Shown: positions 43,237-52,565, counted from the first letter of the stretch. The stretch: 64,000 nucleotides of DNA from Pseudacidovorax intermedius (GCF_003350475.1 NZ_QQAV01000006.1:124001-188000); one strand, 5' to 3'. Notes: generated by a model from the letters alone, not told the origin. A program made the numbers and translations.

Positions 43237-44220
43237 ATGAACCGATTCCCGCCCCTGCACCGACGCACCTGGCTGGCCGCCGCCCTGGCCGCCGCCGCCA
43301 CGCTGCCCGGCCTGGCGCAGGCCCAGACCTATCCGGCCAAGCCGGTCACCTTCGTCGTGCCCTTCGCGGCCGGCAGTGCCACCGACCAACTGGCGCGGGC
43401 GCTCGGCCAGTCCTTCACCGAGCAGACCGGCCAGTCGGTGGTGGTGGACAACCGCGCCGGCGCCAGCGGCATGATCGCGGCGCAGTACGTGGCCAAGGCG
43501 GCGGCCGACGGCTACATGGTGCTGATCACCACCAACACCACGCACGCGGCCAACGAGCACCTCTACCGCAAGCTCCCCTATGACCCGGTGAAGGACTTCG
43601 CGCCCATCACCGGCCTGGGCAAGGGCGGACAGGTGCTGGTGGTCAACGCCAGTGCGCCCTACAAGAACGTCGGCGAGCTGCTGGCCGCCGCGAAGAAGAA
43701 CCCCGGCAAGCTCAGCTTCGGCAGCGGCAGCTCGTCCAGCCGCGTGGCGGGCGAGATGCTCAAGCAGATGGCGCAGGTGGACATCCTGCATGTGCCCTAC
43801 AAGAGCAACCCGCTGGCCATCACCGACCTGCTGGGCGGGCAGATCGACATGATGATCACCGACACCTCCACCGGCGTGCCGCAGATCAAGGCCGGCAAGC
43901 TGCGGGCGCTGGGCTATTCCACGCAGAAGCGCAGCACCCAACTGCCCGACGTGCCCACGCTGGACGAGGCGGGCGTCAAGGGCTACGACATGGGCTACTG
44001 GTTCGCGGCCTACGCGCCGGCCGGCACGCCCGCACCGGTGGTCGCGAAGCTGAACGAGGTGCTGGGCAAGGCCACGAAGAGCGCCGCCGCCAAGAGCTTC
44101 TTCGATGGCGCCGGCTCCGAGGCCTGGACCACGACGCCCGATGAGCTGGCCAAGTTCCAGGCCGGCGAGACGCGCAAATGGGGCCAGGTGATCAAGGCGG
44201 CAGGCATCGAGGCCGAATAG
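43237..44220 (+). CDS. Bug-family periplasmic substrate-binding protein (TctC-like)
   Basis: 327 residues. A signal peptide is visible (RRTWLAAALAAAATLPGLAQAQ, cleavage near AQA). The mature protein starts YPAKPVTFVVPFAAGSATD, the hallmark of Bug proteins, followed by VVVDNRAGASGMIAA and DLLGGQIDMM. Bug proteins bind carboxylates or other small acids for tripartite transporters or as sensors. No membrane subunits are next to it; a TctAB pair without its own binding protein lies about 8 kb away. GAGGAGAC precedes the start. Confidence 0.93.
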   Translation: MNRFPPLHRRTWLAAALAAAATLPGLAQAQTYPAKPVTFVVPFAAGSATDQLARALGQSFTEQTGQSVVVDNRAGASGMIAAQYVAKAAADGYMVLITTNTTHAANEHLYRKLPYDPVKDFAPITGLGKGGQVLVVNASAPYKNVGELLAAAKKNPGKLSFGSGSSSSRVAGEMLKQMAQVDILHVPYKSNPLAITDLLGGQIDMMITDTSTGVPQIKAGKLRALGYSTQKRSTQLPDVPTLDEAGVKGYDMGYWFAAYAPAGTPAPVVAKLNEVLGKATKSAAAKSFFDGAGSEAWTTTPDELAKFQAGETRKWGQVIKAAGIEAE

Positions 44221-44390
44221 CCGCCCGCACCGGTGGTGGGCCGCGCGCGCCGCGTGCCCCCGTTCCGGTCCATTCCCTCCACCCTGCGGGCACGGCCCGC
44301 GCCTTCCATTCATCCGTCGACGACCGGAGGAGGGCGTTCGTCCGCGTGGCCCCAGGCCCCTGTTCCTGCACCACAACGATGGAGACAACC

Positions 44391-46589
44391 ATGAGAGAGC
44401 TTTGCATCACCCGGCGCCCCGTGCGCCATGCCATGGGTGCCTGCAGCCTGGGCGCGACCCTGCTGCTGGCAGCGTGCGGCGGTTCCGGCGGCAGCGGCTT
44501 CGTGCCCGTCGCGGCGGCACCGGCCCCCGCGCCGGCGCCCAGCCCGGCGCCGGCACCCGCCCCGGCTCAGCCGCAGATGCGCCTGACCATCACCGCCACC
44601 GAGGATTTCCCCGGCAGCTACGGCAGCGTCGGCGCCTACGAGAAGCTCACGGGCACGCTGCAGGGCGAGCTGGACCCGAAGGATCCGCACAACGCCGTCA
44701 TTCAGGACCTGGCCCTCGCCCCGGTCAACGCACGGGGGTTGGTCGACTACAGCGCGGACTTCGTCTTGCTCAAGCCCAAGGACATGACCAAGGCCAACGG
44801 CCTGCTGCGCTATGACGCGCCCAACCGCGGCAACATGCTCACGCTGCTCAATCCGACGGCCACGCCCGGCGATGCCGTCTACCTGCAGCGCGGCTATACG
44901 GTGCTGTACTCGGCCTGGCAGGGCGACGTGCCCAAGAGCAGCCCGGCCCGCCTCACGGCCACCGTGCCCGTGGCCCGCAACCCGGACGGCAGCAGCATCA
45001 CCGGCCCCTACCGCACCGAGCTCGTGCCCAGCGCCGCCACGCCGTCCATGACGCTGCCGGGCGGTGTCTTCAACGGCACCATGATCCCCTACGAGCCGGC
45101 CAGCCTGGACAACACGCAGCCGGGCTATTCGCTTACCCGCCGGCGCAACGAGACCGACCCGCGCGAGCCCATCTCGCCGTCCCAGTGGAAGTTCGCCACC
45201 TGCGACATGGCCACGCCCTTCCCGGGCACGGCCAGCCCCACCAGCGTGTGCCTTGCCGGCGGCTTCGACCCGCAGTACCTGTACGAGCTGGTCTACGTCG
45301 CCAAGGACCCGAAGGTCATGGGCGTGGGCCTGGCGGCATTGCGCGACACGGTCAGCTTCTTTCGCAAGCGCAGCACGGACGATTTCGGCCGTGCCAATCC
45401 GGTCGCTGGCCGGTTGACGCATGCCATCGGCCAGGGCACCTCGCAGTCGGGCAATGCCATGAAGACCTTCCTGCACCTGGGCTTCAACCAGGCACTGGAC
45501 GGCAGCAAGGTGTTCGACGGCATCTATGCCCACGTGGCGGCGCGGCAGACGAACATCAACACCCGCTTTGCGGTGCCGGGCGGCGGCGGCGGCCTGCGCA
45601 CCGACCACACGGCCTTCGGCCAGACCGCCCCCCGCGGTCTGGCGGCCGACTACAGCGACGAGCTGGCCGGCCGCAGCGGCGGCGTCATGCGTCGCTGCAA
45701 CGCCACGGGTACCTGCCCCAAGTTCTTCCTGGGCCTGTCAGGCACCGAGTTCTGGCAGTTGCAGGGATCGCCGGTGCTCACCGACACCTATGGTCTTCGC
45801 GACCTGGCCCAGCCCGACAACGCCCGCATCTACTACTACGCCAGCACACAGCACGGCGGCGCGGGCGGCACGGCCAGCATCAGCTATGCGCCCACGCGCA
45901 ACGTGTACCCGGCGGGCACGGTGGTGCACTTCAACGACACCTTCCGCGCGCTCTTCGTGGCGCTGGAAGACTGGGTGATGCGCGGTACCACGCCGCCCGC
46001 GAGCCGCGTGCCCCGCATCGACGACGGCACGCTGGTGCGGCCGGCGCAGCTGGCCTTCCCGACGATGCGCGGCCTGAGCTGGAACGTCGGCGCCACGCCG
46101 ACGGCAATCCCCGACTTCAACTACCTGGCACGCTACAACGACTTCCCGCTGCTGGACTTCGGCCCGCAGTACGTGCCGCAGGACGAGAGCGGCATCGCCA
46201 CGCTGCAGCCGCCGCGCTATCAGGGCCGCAGCTACGCCATCCTGGTGCCGCAAGTGGATGCGTCCACTGGCCTCACGCGGGCCGGCATCCGCGCGGTGGA
46301 GGCGCAGGTACCGCTGGGCACCAGCCTGGAGTTCAACTACGTCGCCACGCCGGGCATCGTCGACCTGTCCAACCTCACGGGCAGCTACATCCCCTTCCAC
46401 AAGACGCGTGCGGCGCGGCTGGCGGCCGGCGACGGGCGTCCTTCGCTGGAGGAGCTTTATGGCGACCAGGCTGGCTATGTGGCGGCCGTGCGTGCCGCTG
46501 CCCAGTCGCTGGTGGGCGAGCGACTGCTGCTGCAAGCCGACGCCGACGCGCTGATCGCCCGCGCCCAGGCGAGCGCCGTGCTGCCCTGA
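44391..46589 (+). CDS. Lipoprotein alpha/beta-hydrolase-domain protein
   Basis: 732 residues. The lipobox LLAAC is followed by a Pro/Ala linker (residues 45-62). The main domain has LLRYDAPNRGNML, the possible nucleophile segment GQGTSQSGNAMKTFLHLGFN (GxSQSG), and IYYYASTQHGG with a candidate catalytic His. It matches the large secreted alpha/beta hydrolase-domain proteins often found in catabolic clusters of Burkholderiales. Substrate unknown; placement after a Bug protein suggests ester hydrolysis outside the cytoplasm before uptake. GGAGACAAC precedes this ATG with good spacing. Confidence 0.78.
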   Translation: MRELCITRRPVRHAMGACSLGATLLLAACGGSGGSGFVPVAAAPAPAPAPSPAPAPAPAQPQMRLTITATEDFPGSYGSVGAYEKLTGTLQGELDPKDPHNAVIQDLALAPVNARGLVDYSADFVLLKPKDMTKANGLLRYDAPNRGNMLTLLNPTATPGDAVYLQRGYTVLYSAWQGDVPKSSPARLTATVPVARNPDGSSITGPYRTELVPSAATPSMTLPGGVFNGTMIPYEPASLDNTQPGYSLTRRRNETDPREPISPSQWKFATCDMATPFPGTASPTSVCLAGGFDPQYLYELVYVAKDPKVMGVGLAALRDTVSFFRKRSTDDFGRANPVAGRLTHAIGQGTSQSGNAMKTFLHLGFNQALDGSKVFDGIYAHVAARQTNINTRFAVPGGGGGLRTDHTAFGQTAPRGLAADYSDELAGRSGGVMRRCNATGTCPKFFLGLSGTEFWQLQGSPVLTDTYGLRDLAQPDNARIYYYASTQHGGAGGTASISYAPTRNVYPAGTVVHFNDTFRALFVALEDWVMRGTTPPASRVPRIDDGTLVRPAQLAFPTMRGLSWNVGATPTAIPDFNYLARYNDFPLLDFGPQYVPQDESGIATLQPPRYQGRSYAILVPQVDASTGLTRAGIRAVEAQVPLGTSLEFNYVATPGIVDLSNLTGSYIPFHKTRAARLAAGDGRPSLEELYGDQAGYVAAVRAAAQSLVGERLLLQADADALIARAQASAVLP

Positions 46590-46603
46590 CGCCTCGCGTG
46601 ACT

Positions 46604-46627
46604 GGCGCGCCGCCTTGCGGGCGCGCC
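46604..46627. terminator. GC-rich hairpin between convergent genes
   Basis: GGCGCGCC pairs with GGCGCGCC across an 8-base loop. No T-run follows on either strand, so it may serve as a weak bidirectional or Rho-assisted terminator. Confidence 0.35.
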
Positions 46628-46641
46628 GGCCCCGGGGGCCG

Positions 46642-47844
46642 TCAGCGCTCCCCAGTCGCCTGAGCCATGCGTCGCAGCCGCGGCGTGACCATGGGCACGG
46701 TCAGCATGGTGCTGGCCACGGCCATCAGCAGCAGGGCGGTGAAGGTGGCATTGGTGATGATGGCCTTGTCCAGCAACACGTTGGCAAAGATGATCATGAT
46801 CAGCGCCTTGGTCTGCAGCAGCCAGCCGATCAGCATGCCTTCGCCGCGGGCCCAGCCCAGGATGCGGCCAGCGAGGCCAAGGCCGGCCAGCTTGCCGGCC
46901 ACCGATGCTGCGAGCAGCAGGGCGGCGGCACCGAAAACGGCGAAGCCGCCCACCTGCCAGCTGGTGCGCAGCCCCGTGCTCAGGAAGAACACCGGCATGA
47001 TCACGAGCAGCACATGGTGGCGAAGCAGGTCCATGTGGTCCTGGTCGAACCAGTCGCCGTCCATCACCACGCCAGCGATGAAGGCGCCCACCATGTAGTG
47101 CAGGCCCGACCAGTCGGCGCCCAGACCGCAGGCTGCCAGCCAGATCAGGCCCAGGTACCAGCGGTCGCGCTCGGGCACGCGACGCATCAGCCGCCGGAAC
47201 AGCACCGAGGCGACGGCAAACACCAGCAGAAAGCCCACCTGCCGGCCGACGCGCTCCCAGTCGGTCAGGATCACGGCCAGCACACCCCAGATGGCGATGT
47301 CGTCCAGGCTGGCGTAGCGCAGGATGCGCTGGCCCAGCGGCTGGCGCAGGATCGCGAGCTTCTCCATCAGCAGTATCAGGATCGGCAGGGCCGTCACCGC
47401 ACAGGCCATGCCGATGCCCAGCACGAACTGCCAGTGGTGCGCCTTCGCGCCCATCCAGCCGGGCTGTGTCAGCAGCACCAGCGCCGCGGCGCTGCCCAGC
47501 AGCAGCGGCACGCCCAGCGCCAGGCCGGCGGTCACGCTGCTTTCGCCGCGGTGCGTCCAGGCCTTGCGCAGGTCCAGCTCGATGCCGGCGATCCACACGA
47601 AGAGCATCACGGCCCACTGCGCCACGCCGTTGAGCGACTGGATGACCGGCGCGCTGAACACGAACTGGTAATAGTCGGGAAAGGCCGCGCCTAGCACGCC
47701 CGGGCCCAGCAGGATGCCCATGATGATCTGCACCACGACCAGCGGCGCGAAGTAGTCGGTGCGTCCCAGCCGCCACAGCAGGTAGGGCAGGGAGAAGACG
47801 ATCAGCATCGCGATCAGGAAGACTTCGGAGACGGTCATCGGCAT
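46642..47844 (-). CDS. Cation:proton antiporter, CPA2 (KefB/NhaS3-like) family
   Basis: 400 residues, 12-13 hydrophobic segments. Markers: VQIIMGILLGPGVLG, FVWIAGIELDL, RYASLDDIAIWGVLAV (the paired aspartates of ion binding) and FFLSTGLRTSW. The usual C-terminal TrkA-N domain is absent, so it is a short membrane-only member. The start is MPMTVSEVFL at 47844, or MTVSEVF at 47838. It exports K+ or Na+ in exchange for protons (family-level inference). Confidence 0.85.
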   Translation of the reverse strand: MPMTVSEVFLIAMLIVFSLPYLLWRLGRTDYFAPLVVVQIIMGILLGPGVLGAAFPDYYQFVFSAPVIQSLNGVAQWAVMLFVWIAGIELDLRKAWTHRGESSVTAGLALGVPLLLGSAAALVLLTQPGWMGAKAHHWQFVLGIGMACAVTALPILILLMEKLAILRQPLGQRILRYASLDDIAIWGVLAVILTDWERVGRQVGFLLVFAVASVLFRRLMRRVPERDRWYLGLIWLAACGLGADWSGLHYMVGAFIAGVVMDGDWFDQDHMDLLRHHVLLVIMPVFFLSTGLRTSWQVGGFAVFGAAALLLAASVAGKLAGLGLAGRILGWARGEGMLIGWLLQTKALIMIIFANVLLDKAIITNATFTALLLMAVASTMLTVPMVTPRLRRMAQATGER

Positions 47845-47961
47845 TCGGGGTGTGGGAAGGCCGCGGCAGTGTGACATGGCCCCGGATCGGCCGAAGGGCG
47901 TAGGACGTCCCCAACACCGCACCCGCGGCCAGGGTTGCCGGCTTGGGGTTAGCCTTGGTGC

Positions 47962-48906
47962 ATGTCCGCCCTTCCCCTGATGAATGCCGCGCGGGCGGCG
48001 CCCCTGCCTTCCAACCCGCCTCCGCCCGCGCCGGGACAGCCGCCGGCCTCGCCGCCGATCATCATTCCGCCGCCGGCCGGTGACCCGCCGCCGGACGAGC
48101 TGCCCGTCACCGATCCGCCTGCAGCGCCGCCTGTGGGCGACCCACCCCGCCCCGTGGCGGCGCTGAGCCGCGTGCACATGCGCCGCCTGCGCGAGGTCTA
48201 CCGCTCGGCCGGCTGGCCCTGCTGCGATGCCATCGAAGTGGACCTGCTGGCGGCCGGGCTGCTGGAGCGCGTGCGCTCCGCCCTTGGCCACGAGACCGTG
48301 CGCCTGAGCGATAGCGGCCTGGCGCAGCTGGCCGGCGCCCTGGCCGGCAACCGCGGCGCCATGTCGGCCCATGAGGCGCTCGTCGAGCAGGTGGCGCGCG
48401 AGATGACCCGTGGCGGCCGCATCGCCTGGCGCGGCCTGAGCCTGCGGGCCCGCCTGGCGCCGCTGGAGCCCGACGGCCCCGCCCGCTGGTGCATCGCCCG
48501 GCCCGATGTCTTCTCGATCCGCAACACCACCGTCGAGGCCTACGCCCATCCCGTCGTGCACGAGGTCAAGGTCAGCCGCGCCGACCTGCTGGGCGATCTG
48601 CGCCGCCCCGACAAGCGCGCCGCCTACCTCGACCTGGGCGGCGAGTGCTGGTACGTGCTTGGCAACGATGCCCGCGGCCGACCCATCGGCGGACCGGAGG
48701 ACGTGCCTGCCGAATGCGGCGTGATGCTGCTGGAGGGGACGCGCCTCACGGTCGCCCGAGCCGCCGTGCACCGTCCGGTGGAGCGTCTGCCCTTCGGCGT
48801 GTGGATGGCGCTGGCCAAGGCACAGCCGGTCGCCGGCTTCGATGACGAGGCGCAGCAGTGGCTGATGGGCGCCGAAACCGAAGCGGATCGGGCTATGACA
48901 CGATAG
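47962..48906 (+). CDS. Proline-rich protein with PD-(D/E)xK-like nuclease signature (MmcB-like)
   Basis: 314 residues. Residues 15-65 are almost pure Pro-rich linker. Residues 70-160 are helical. The region 180-250 has the nuclease pattern RPDVF (PD at 181-182) and, 18 residues later, HEVKVSRADLLGD (E-x-K at 201-203), followed by KRAAYLDLGGECWYVLGN. That layout matches MmcB-type DNA-repair proteins, where EVKxSRxDFLxD is diagnostic. Activity on DNA is inferred from the motif. The next gene carries a SRAP-derived domain, another DNA-damage family. Confidence 0.65.
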   Translation: MSALPLMNAARAAPLPSNPPPPAPGQPPASPPIIIPPPAGDPPPDELPVTDPPAAPPVGDPPRPVAALSRVHMRRLREVYRSAGWPCCDAIEVDLLAAGLLERVRSALGHETVRLSDSGLAQLAGALAGNRGAMSAHEALVEQVAREMTRGGRIAWRGLSLRARLAPLEPDGPARWCIARPDVFSIRNTTVEAYAHPVVHEVKVSRADLLGDLRRPDKRAAYLDLGGECWYVLGNDARGRPIGGPEDVPAECGVMLLEGTRLTVARAAVHRPVERLPFGVWMALAKAQPVAGFDDEAQQWLMGAETEADRAMTR

Positions 48907-49045
48907 ACTGCAAATAATTGTTAATAGAGCGTCGGGGCGCTCGGGTCGGGACCGCGACGGGGACCGGTCCGCCAGACCCCCGATGTTCGTCGTCCGGGGA
49001 TCGCCGCGGCGTGATCGCGTGCGAATGTCCTGACGCTGTGCCTCC

Positions 49046-50797
49046 ATGATTTCAAGTCTTGAATCTGCGCGGCCCCACCATTGGGAGGCCCTGCGCCGCG
49101 ACCTTCGGGCGGGCGAGTGGACCTTGCCCGAGGCCGGCACGCCGTCTGTGCAGCCGGGGGGCGAACTGCCCTTCGTCTTTCGCCGCGGCAACGAGATCGC
49201 CGTGACTGCAGGCCGCTGGGGCCTGGTCACGCGCGAGACGCTGCGTGCCGGCTTGCCGTCCGCGCTGCGCGCACGCACGGCTTTGATCCGCGACGACGAA
49301 CTGGGCAAGCTGCCGGTGCGCAGCGCCTGGCAGGGTGCCCAGCAGTGCCTGGTGCCCGTGGCGGCCCTGCATGTGCCCGACCACCGCAACCCCGAGGGCG
49401 AGCCGTGGCTCACCCGCATCGCGCGCCGGGATGACGGCCCGCTGTACCTGGCCGGCCTGTGGAACAGCTGGGCCGACGAAAACGGCGTGCGCCGCCTGAG
49501 CGTGGGCCTGCTCACGGTCGACGCCGCGGGCCATCCGCTGATGGGCAACTACGGCCCGCCGGGCAAGCCGCGCCGCATGCCCGTTGTCCTTCCCCGCGGC
49601 CTGGGCCGGGCCTGGCTCCTGGCGCAGGGCGAGGAGCGCGCGGCCTTCCTGCGGCCGTTGCCAGCCGCACAGCTGAGCGCCATCTGTGTGGAGAAGAGTG
49701 CCGACGCCCAGGCCGAGCCGGTCGTGCCTGCCACCTTGCCGCCGACGCCCGACGTGCGCCGCCAGAGCCTGCTGCTGGTGGACGACGAACCCAGCAACCT
49801 GCAGCTGCTGCGCCTGTCGCTGCAGGCCGACTACCACCTCATCTTCGCGACCGAGGGCGGGCGTGCCATCGAGCTGGCGCGCGAACGCCGGCCCGACCTG
49901 ATCCTGCTGGACCTGATGATGCCGGGCGTGGATGGCTACGCCGTGTGCGAGGCGCTGAAGGCCGACCCGGGCACCGCGCACATCCCCATCGTCTTCTGCA
50001 CCGCCGTGCACGACGGCGACGCCGAGGCCAAGGCGCTGCGTCTGGGCGCGGCCGACTACATCACCAAGCCCTTCTATCCGCATGTGGTGGCGGCGCGCGT
50101 GCGCACGCACCTGGCGGCGCTGGGCATGCTGGCCGCGCAGCAGTCCAGCCTGCGCCAGTTGCAGCGCCTGTGCGATGCGGCCGCCATGCGGGCCAACGTG
50201 AGCACGTCGCACATTCAGCGCATGAGCCAGACCGCGCACGAGATCGCGCTGGAGGCGGGCGCCCGCGCCGACTGGTGCGCCATGCTGCAGAGCTCGGCCC
50301 CGCTGCACGACCTGGGCATCGTGGCCGTGCCCGATGCGGTGCTGCGCAAGCCCGGTCCGCTGGATGCGGACGAATGGACCGTGATGCGTGCCCATCCGCT
50401 GCTGGGCGCCCAGCTCATCGGCGACGACCCGTCGGACGTGCTGGGCATGGCCCGCGACATCGCGCTGTGCCACCACGAGCGCTGGGACGGCACCGGCTAT
50501 CCGTCGGGCCTGGCGGGCGAGCAGATTCCGCTGGCGGCGCGCATCGTCGCCATTGCCGACAGCTTCGACGCCATGACCTCGCCGCGCCCCTATCGCGAGG
50601 CCTTGAGCGAAGAGGCGGCCGTGGCCCAGATCCGCGCCGGTGCCGGCGCGGCCTTCGAGCCTCGGCTGGTCGACGCCTTCCTGCGCGCGCTGCCGCGCAT
50701 CCTGCGCATGCGCCAGCGCTGGGTGCGCGAGGTGGAAGGCCTGGCCGGCGCGGCGCAGCCGGCGGTCGAGAACGAGGCCGTGGACGAGCGCCGCTGA
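49046..50797 (+). CDS. Degenerate SRAP domain fused to receiver and HD-GYP phosphodiesterase domains
   Basis: 583 residues. Residues 1-215 follow the SRAP (YedK/HMCES) pattern: GRWGLV, the segment aligning with NARAET as RARTALI, QCLVPVAAL, YLAGLWNSW, LLTVDAAGHPL and MPVVLP. The catalytic residues are missing: no Cys2 (a stop codon precedes the ATG), the Glu of GFYEW is replaced (AALHVP), and the His of HDRMP is changed (KPRRMP). Residues 241-357 are a receiver with acidic pair 246-247, phospho-acceptor Asp289 and Lys341. Residues 385-560 are HD-GYP: LHDLG (421-422) and HHERWDGTGYP. It is probably a phosphorylation-controlled c-di-GMP phosphodiesterase. No kinase gene is adjacent. Confidence 0.85.
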   Translation: MISSLESARPHHWEALRRDLRAGEWTLPEAGTPSVQPGGELPFVFRRGNEIAVTAGRWGLVTRETLRAGLPSALRARTALIRDDELGKLPVRSAWQGAQQCLVPVAALHVPDHRNPEGEPWLTRIARRDDGPLYLAGLWNSWADENGVRRLSVGLLTVDAAGHPLMGNYGPPGKPRRMPVVLPRGLGRAWLLAQGEERAAFLRPLPAAQLSAICVEKSADAQAEPVVPATLPPTPDVRRQSLLLVDDEPSNLQLLRLSLQADYHLIFATEGGRAIELARERRPDLILLDLMMPGVDGYAVCEALKADPGTAHIPIVFCTAVHDGDAEAKALRLGAADYITKPFYPHVVAARVRTHLAALGMLAAQQSSLRQLQRLCDAAAMRANVSTSHIQRMSQTAHEIALEAGARADWCAMLQSSAPLHDLGIVAVPDAVLRKPGPLDADEWTVMRAHPLLGAQLIGDDPSDVLGMARDIALCHHERWDGTGYPSGLAGEQIPLAARIVAIADSFDAMTSPRPYREALSEEAAVAQIRAGAGAAFEPRLVDAFLRALPRILRMRQRWVREVEGLAGAAQPAVENEAVDERR

Positions 50798-50908
50798 GGG
50801 CGCGAGGGGTGCGGCGCCGGGGGGAAGGGCGCAACCCCGGTGCTACACTCCCGCGCTGTCTTTGCCGGAGCAGGCGAGACAGCCTCCAGGCCCTCCGCGG
50901 GCCGCCAG

Positions 50909-50982
50909 GCGGGTGTAGTTCAATGGCAGAACGGCAGCTTCCCAAGCTTCATACGAGGGTTCGATTCCCTTCACCCGCTCCA
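50909..50982 (+). tRNA. tRNA-Gly (anticodon CCC)
   Basis: 74 bases folding as a cloverleaf: acceptor GCGGGTG with CACCCGC, D-arm GTTC/GAAC, anticodon loop TTCCCAA with CCC at 50941-50943, T-arm GAGGG/CCCTT region with GTTCGATTC, and an encoded CCA end. In the anticodon stem, GCAGC opposite GCTTC leaves one C-T mismatch (28-42), while the other four pairs form. It reads GGG codons, which are common in this GC-rich genome. It stands alone between the HD-GYP gene and tctA. Confidence 0.93.
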
Positions 50983-51041
50983 CTCCCCTCAGGTCTTCTC
51001 TATCCCGCCGCCACGATGCGGCAGCCAAGCCGCCGCTTGCA

Positions 51042-52565
51042 TCACGCCGCGGCTTCCGCGAGGTCCAGCTTCCGCTTTTCCGCGATGGACTTGCGGACGG
51101 TGCTCCAGATGGTCCAGACGAGCATGAGCGCGGTCACCGCCAGCAGGCTGGCGCTGATGGGCCGTTCGATGAACACCATGGGATCGCCGCGGGACAGCAG
51201 CATCGTGCGCCGCAGGTTTTCTTCCAGCATCGGGCCCAGGATGTAGCCCAGCAGGAGAGGTGCGGGCTCGAACTTCAGAACCATCAGCGCGTAGCCCATC
51301 ACCCCCAGCACGGCCACCATGTAGATGTCGAATTCGTTGCTGTTGACGCTGTAGACGCCCAACGCCACGAACACGAGGATCGCCGGATACATCCACGCGA
51401 AGGGAATTCGCAGCAACGCGACCCAGATGCCGATGGTGGGCAGGTTGAGGATCACCAGCATGATGTTGCCGATCGCGAAACTCACCACCAGGCCCCAGAA
51501 GAGCGCGGGCTGCTCGCTGATCAGCAAGGGCCCCGGCTGGATGCCGTGAATGATCAGGGCGCCCAGCATCACCGCCATGACGGCGTCGCCGGGAATGCCC
51601 AGTGAAAGCGACGGCACGAACGCGGTCTGCGCCGCGGCGTTGTTCGCCGATTCGGGGGCGCTGACGCCGGCGATGGCGCCCTTGCCGAATTTGCGAGCGT
51701 CGCGTGCCACCCGCTTTTCGATGGCATAGGACATGAATGCCGCGATCGAAGGGCCGACCCCGGGAAGCGCACCCAGGGCGGAACCGAGGGCGGAGCCGCG
51801 CAGCATGGGCGCGACGCTTTCACGGAACTCGGCGCGCGAGGGAACCATGGACCGCATCGTGACGGGCTCGGGCTTGCGTTCCATGTCGGGGGAATTGATG
51901 CATCGCACCACCTCGGCGACGCCGAACAGTCCCATGGCCAACGCTACAAGGTTGATGCCGTCGGTGAGTTCGATGATGCCGAAGTCGAAGCGCGAGACGC
52001 CCGAATTCACATCCGTCCCCACCATGCCGAGCAGGAGGCCCAGCACCACCATCGCCAGGCCCTTGGCCGCCGATCCGATGCTCATGGAAGAAGCCGCCAC
52101 CAGCCCGAGCACCATCATGGAAAAGAATTCGGCGGGGCCGAATTTCAATCCGATTTCGGCAATGGCCGGCGAAAAAAGCACCAGCAATACCAACCCGGTC
52201 ATCGCGCCCACCAGCGAGGCGATGGTCGTGATGAACAAGGCCAGGCCGGCGCGCCCTTTCTGCGCCATGGGATAACCGTCCAGGCAGGTCACCGCCGAAG
52301 AGGGCGTACCGGGAAGATTGAGCAGAATGGCCGCTGTCGAGCCCCCGTATTGCGCGCCGTAATAGACGCCCGCCAGCATGATGATCGCGGCGGTCGGTTC
52401 AATATGGTAGGTAATGGGCAGCAGGAGCGAAATGGCCGCCAGTGCGCCGATGCCTGGCAGCACGCCGACGACGGTGCCCAGCAATACGCCGAAAAAGCAA
52501 TACGCCAGCGTCATCGGCTCCATGGCAACCTGGAGCCCGAGAAGAAGATTGTTTGCGAGATCCAT
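51042..52565 (-). CDS. tctA: Tripartite tricarboxylate transporter, large membrane subunit TctA
   Basis: 507 residues, the standard length, about 12 hydrophobic segments. Family motifs: LLGTVVGVLPGIGALAAISL, YYGAQYGGSTAAILLNLPG, ALGALPGVGPSIAAFMSYA and SLGIPGDAVMAVMLGAL. It forms the transport channel, driven by the ion gradient, for a carboxylate delivered by a Bug/TctC binding protein. It lies 9 bp after tctB on the same strand. Confidence 0.95.
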   Translation of the reverse strand: MDLANNLLLGLQVAMEPMTLAYCFFGVLLGTVVGVLPGIGALAAISLLLPITYHIEPTAAIIMLAGVYYGAQYGGSTAAILLNLPGTPSSAVTCLDGYPMAQKGRAGLALFITTIASLVGAMTGLVLLVLFSPAIAEIGLKFGPAEFFSMMVLGLVAASSMSIGSAAKGLAMVVLGLLLGMVGTDVNSGVSRFDFGIIELTDGINLVALAMGLFGVAEVVRCINSPDMERKPEPVTMRSMVPSRAEFRESVAPMLRGSALGSALGALPGVGPSIAAFMSYAIEKRVARDARKFGKGAIAGVSAPESANNAAAQTAFVPSLSLGIPGDAVMAVMLGALIIHGIQPGPLLISEQPALFWGLVVSFAIGNIMLVILNLPTIGIWVALLRIPFAWMYPAILVFVALGVYSVNSNEFDIYMVAVLGVMGYALMVLKFEPAPLLLGYILGPMLEENLRRTMLLSRGDPMVFIERPISASLLAVTALMLVWTIWSTVRKSIAEKRKLDLAEAAA

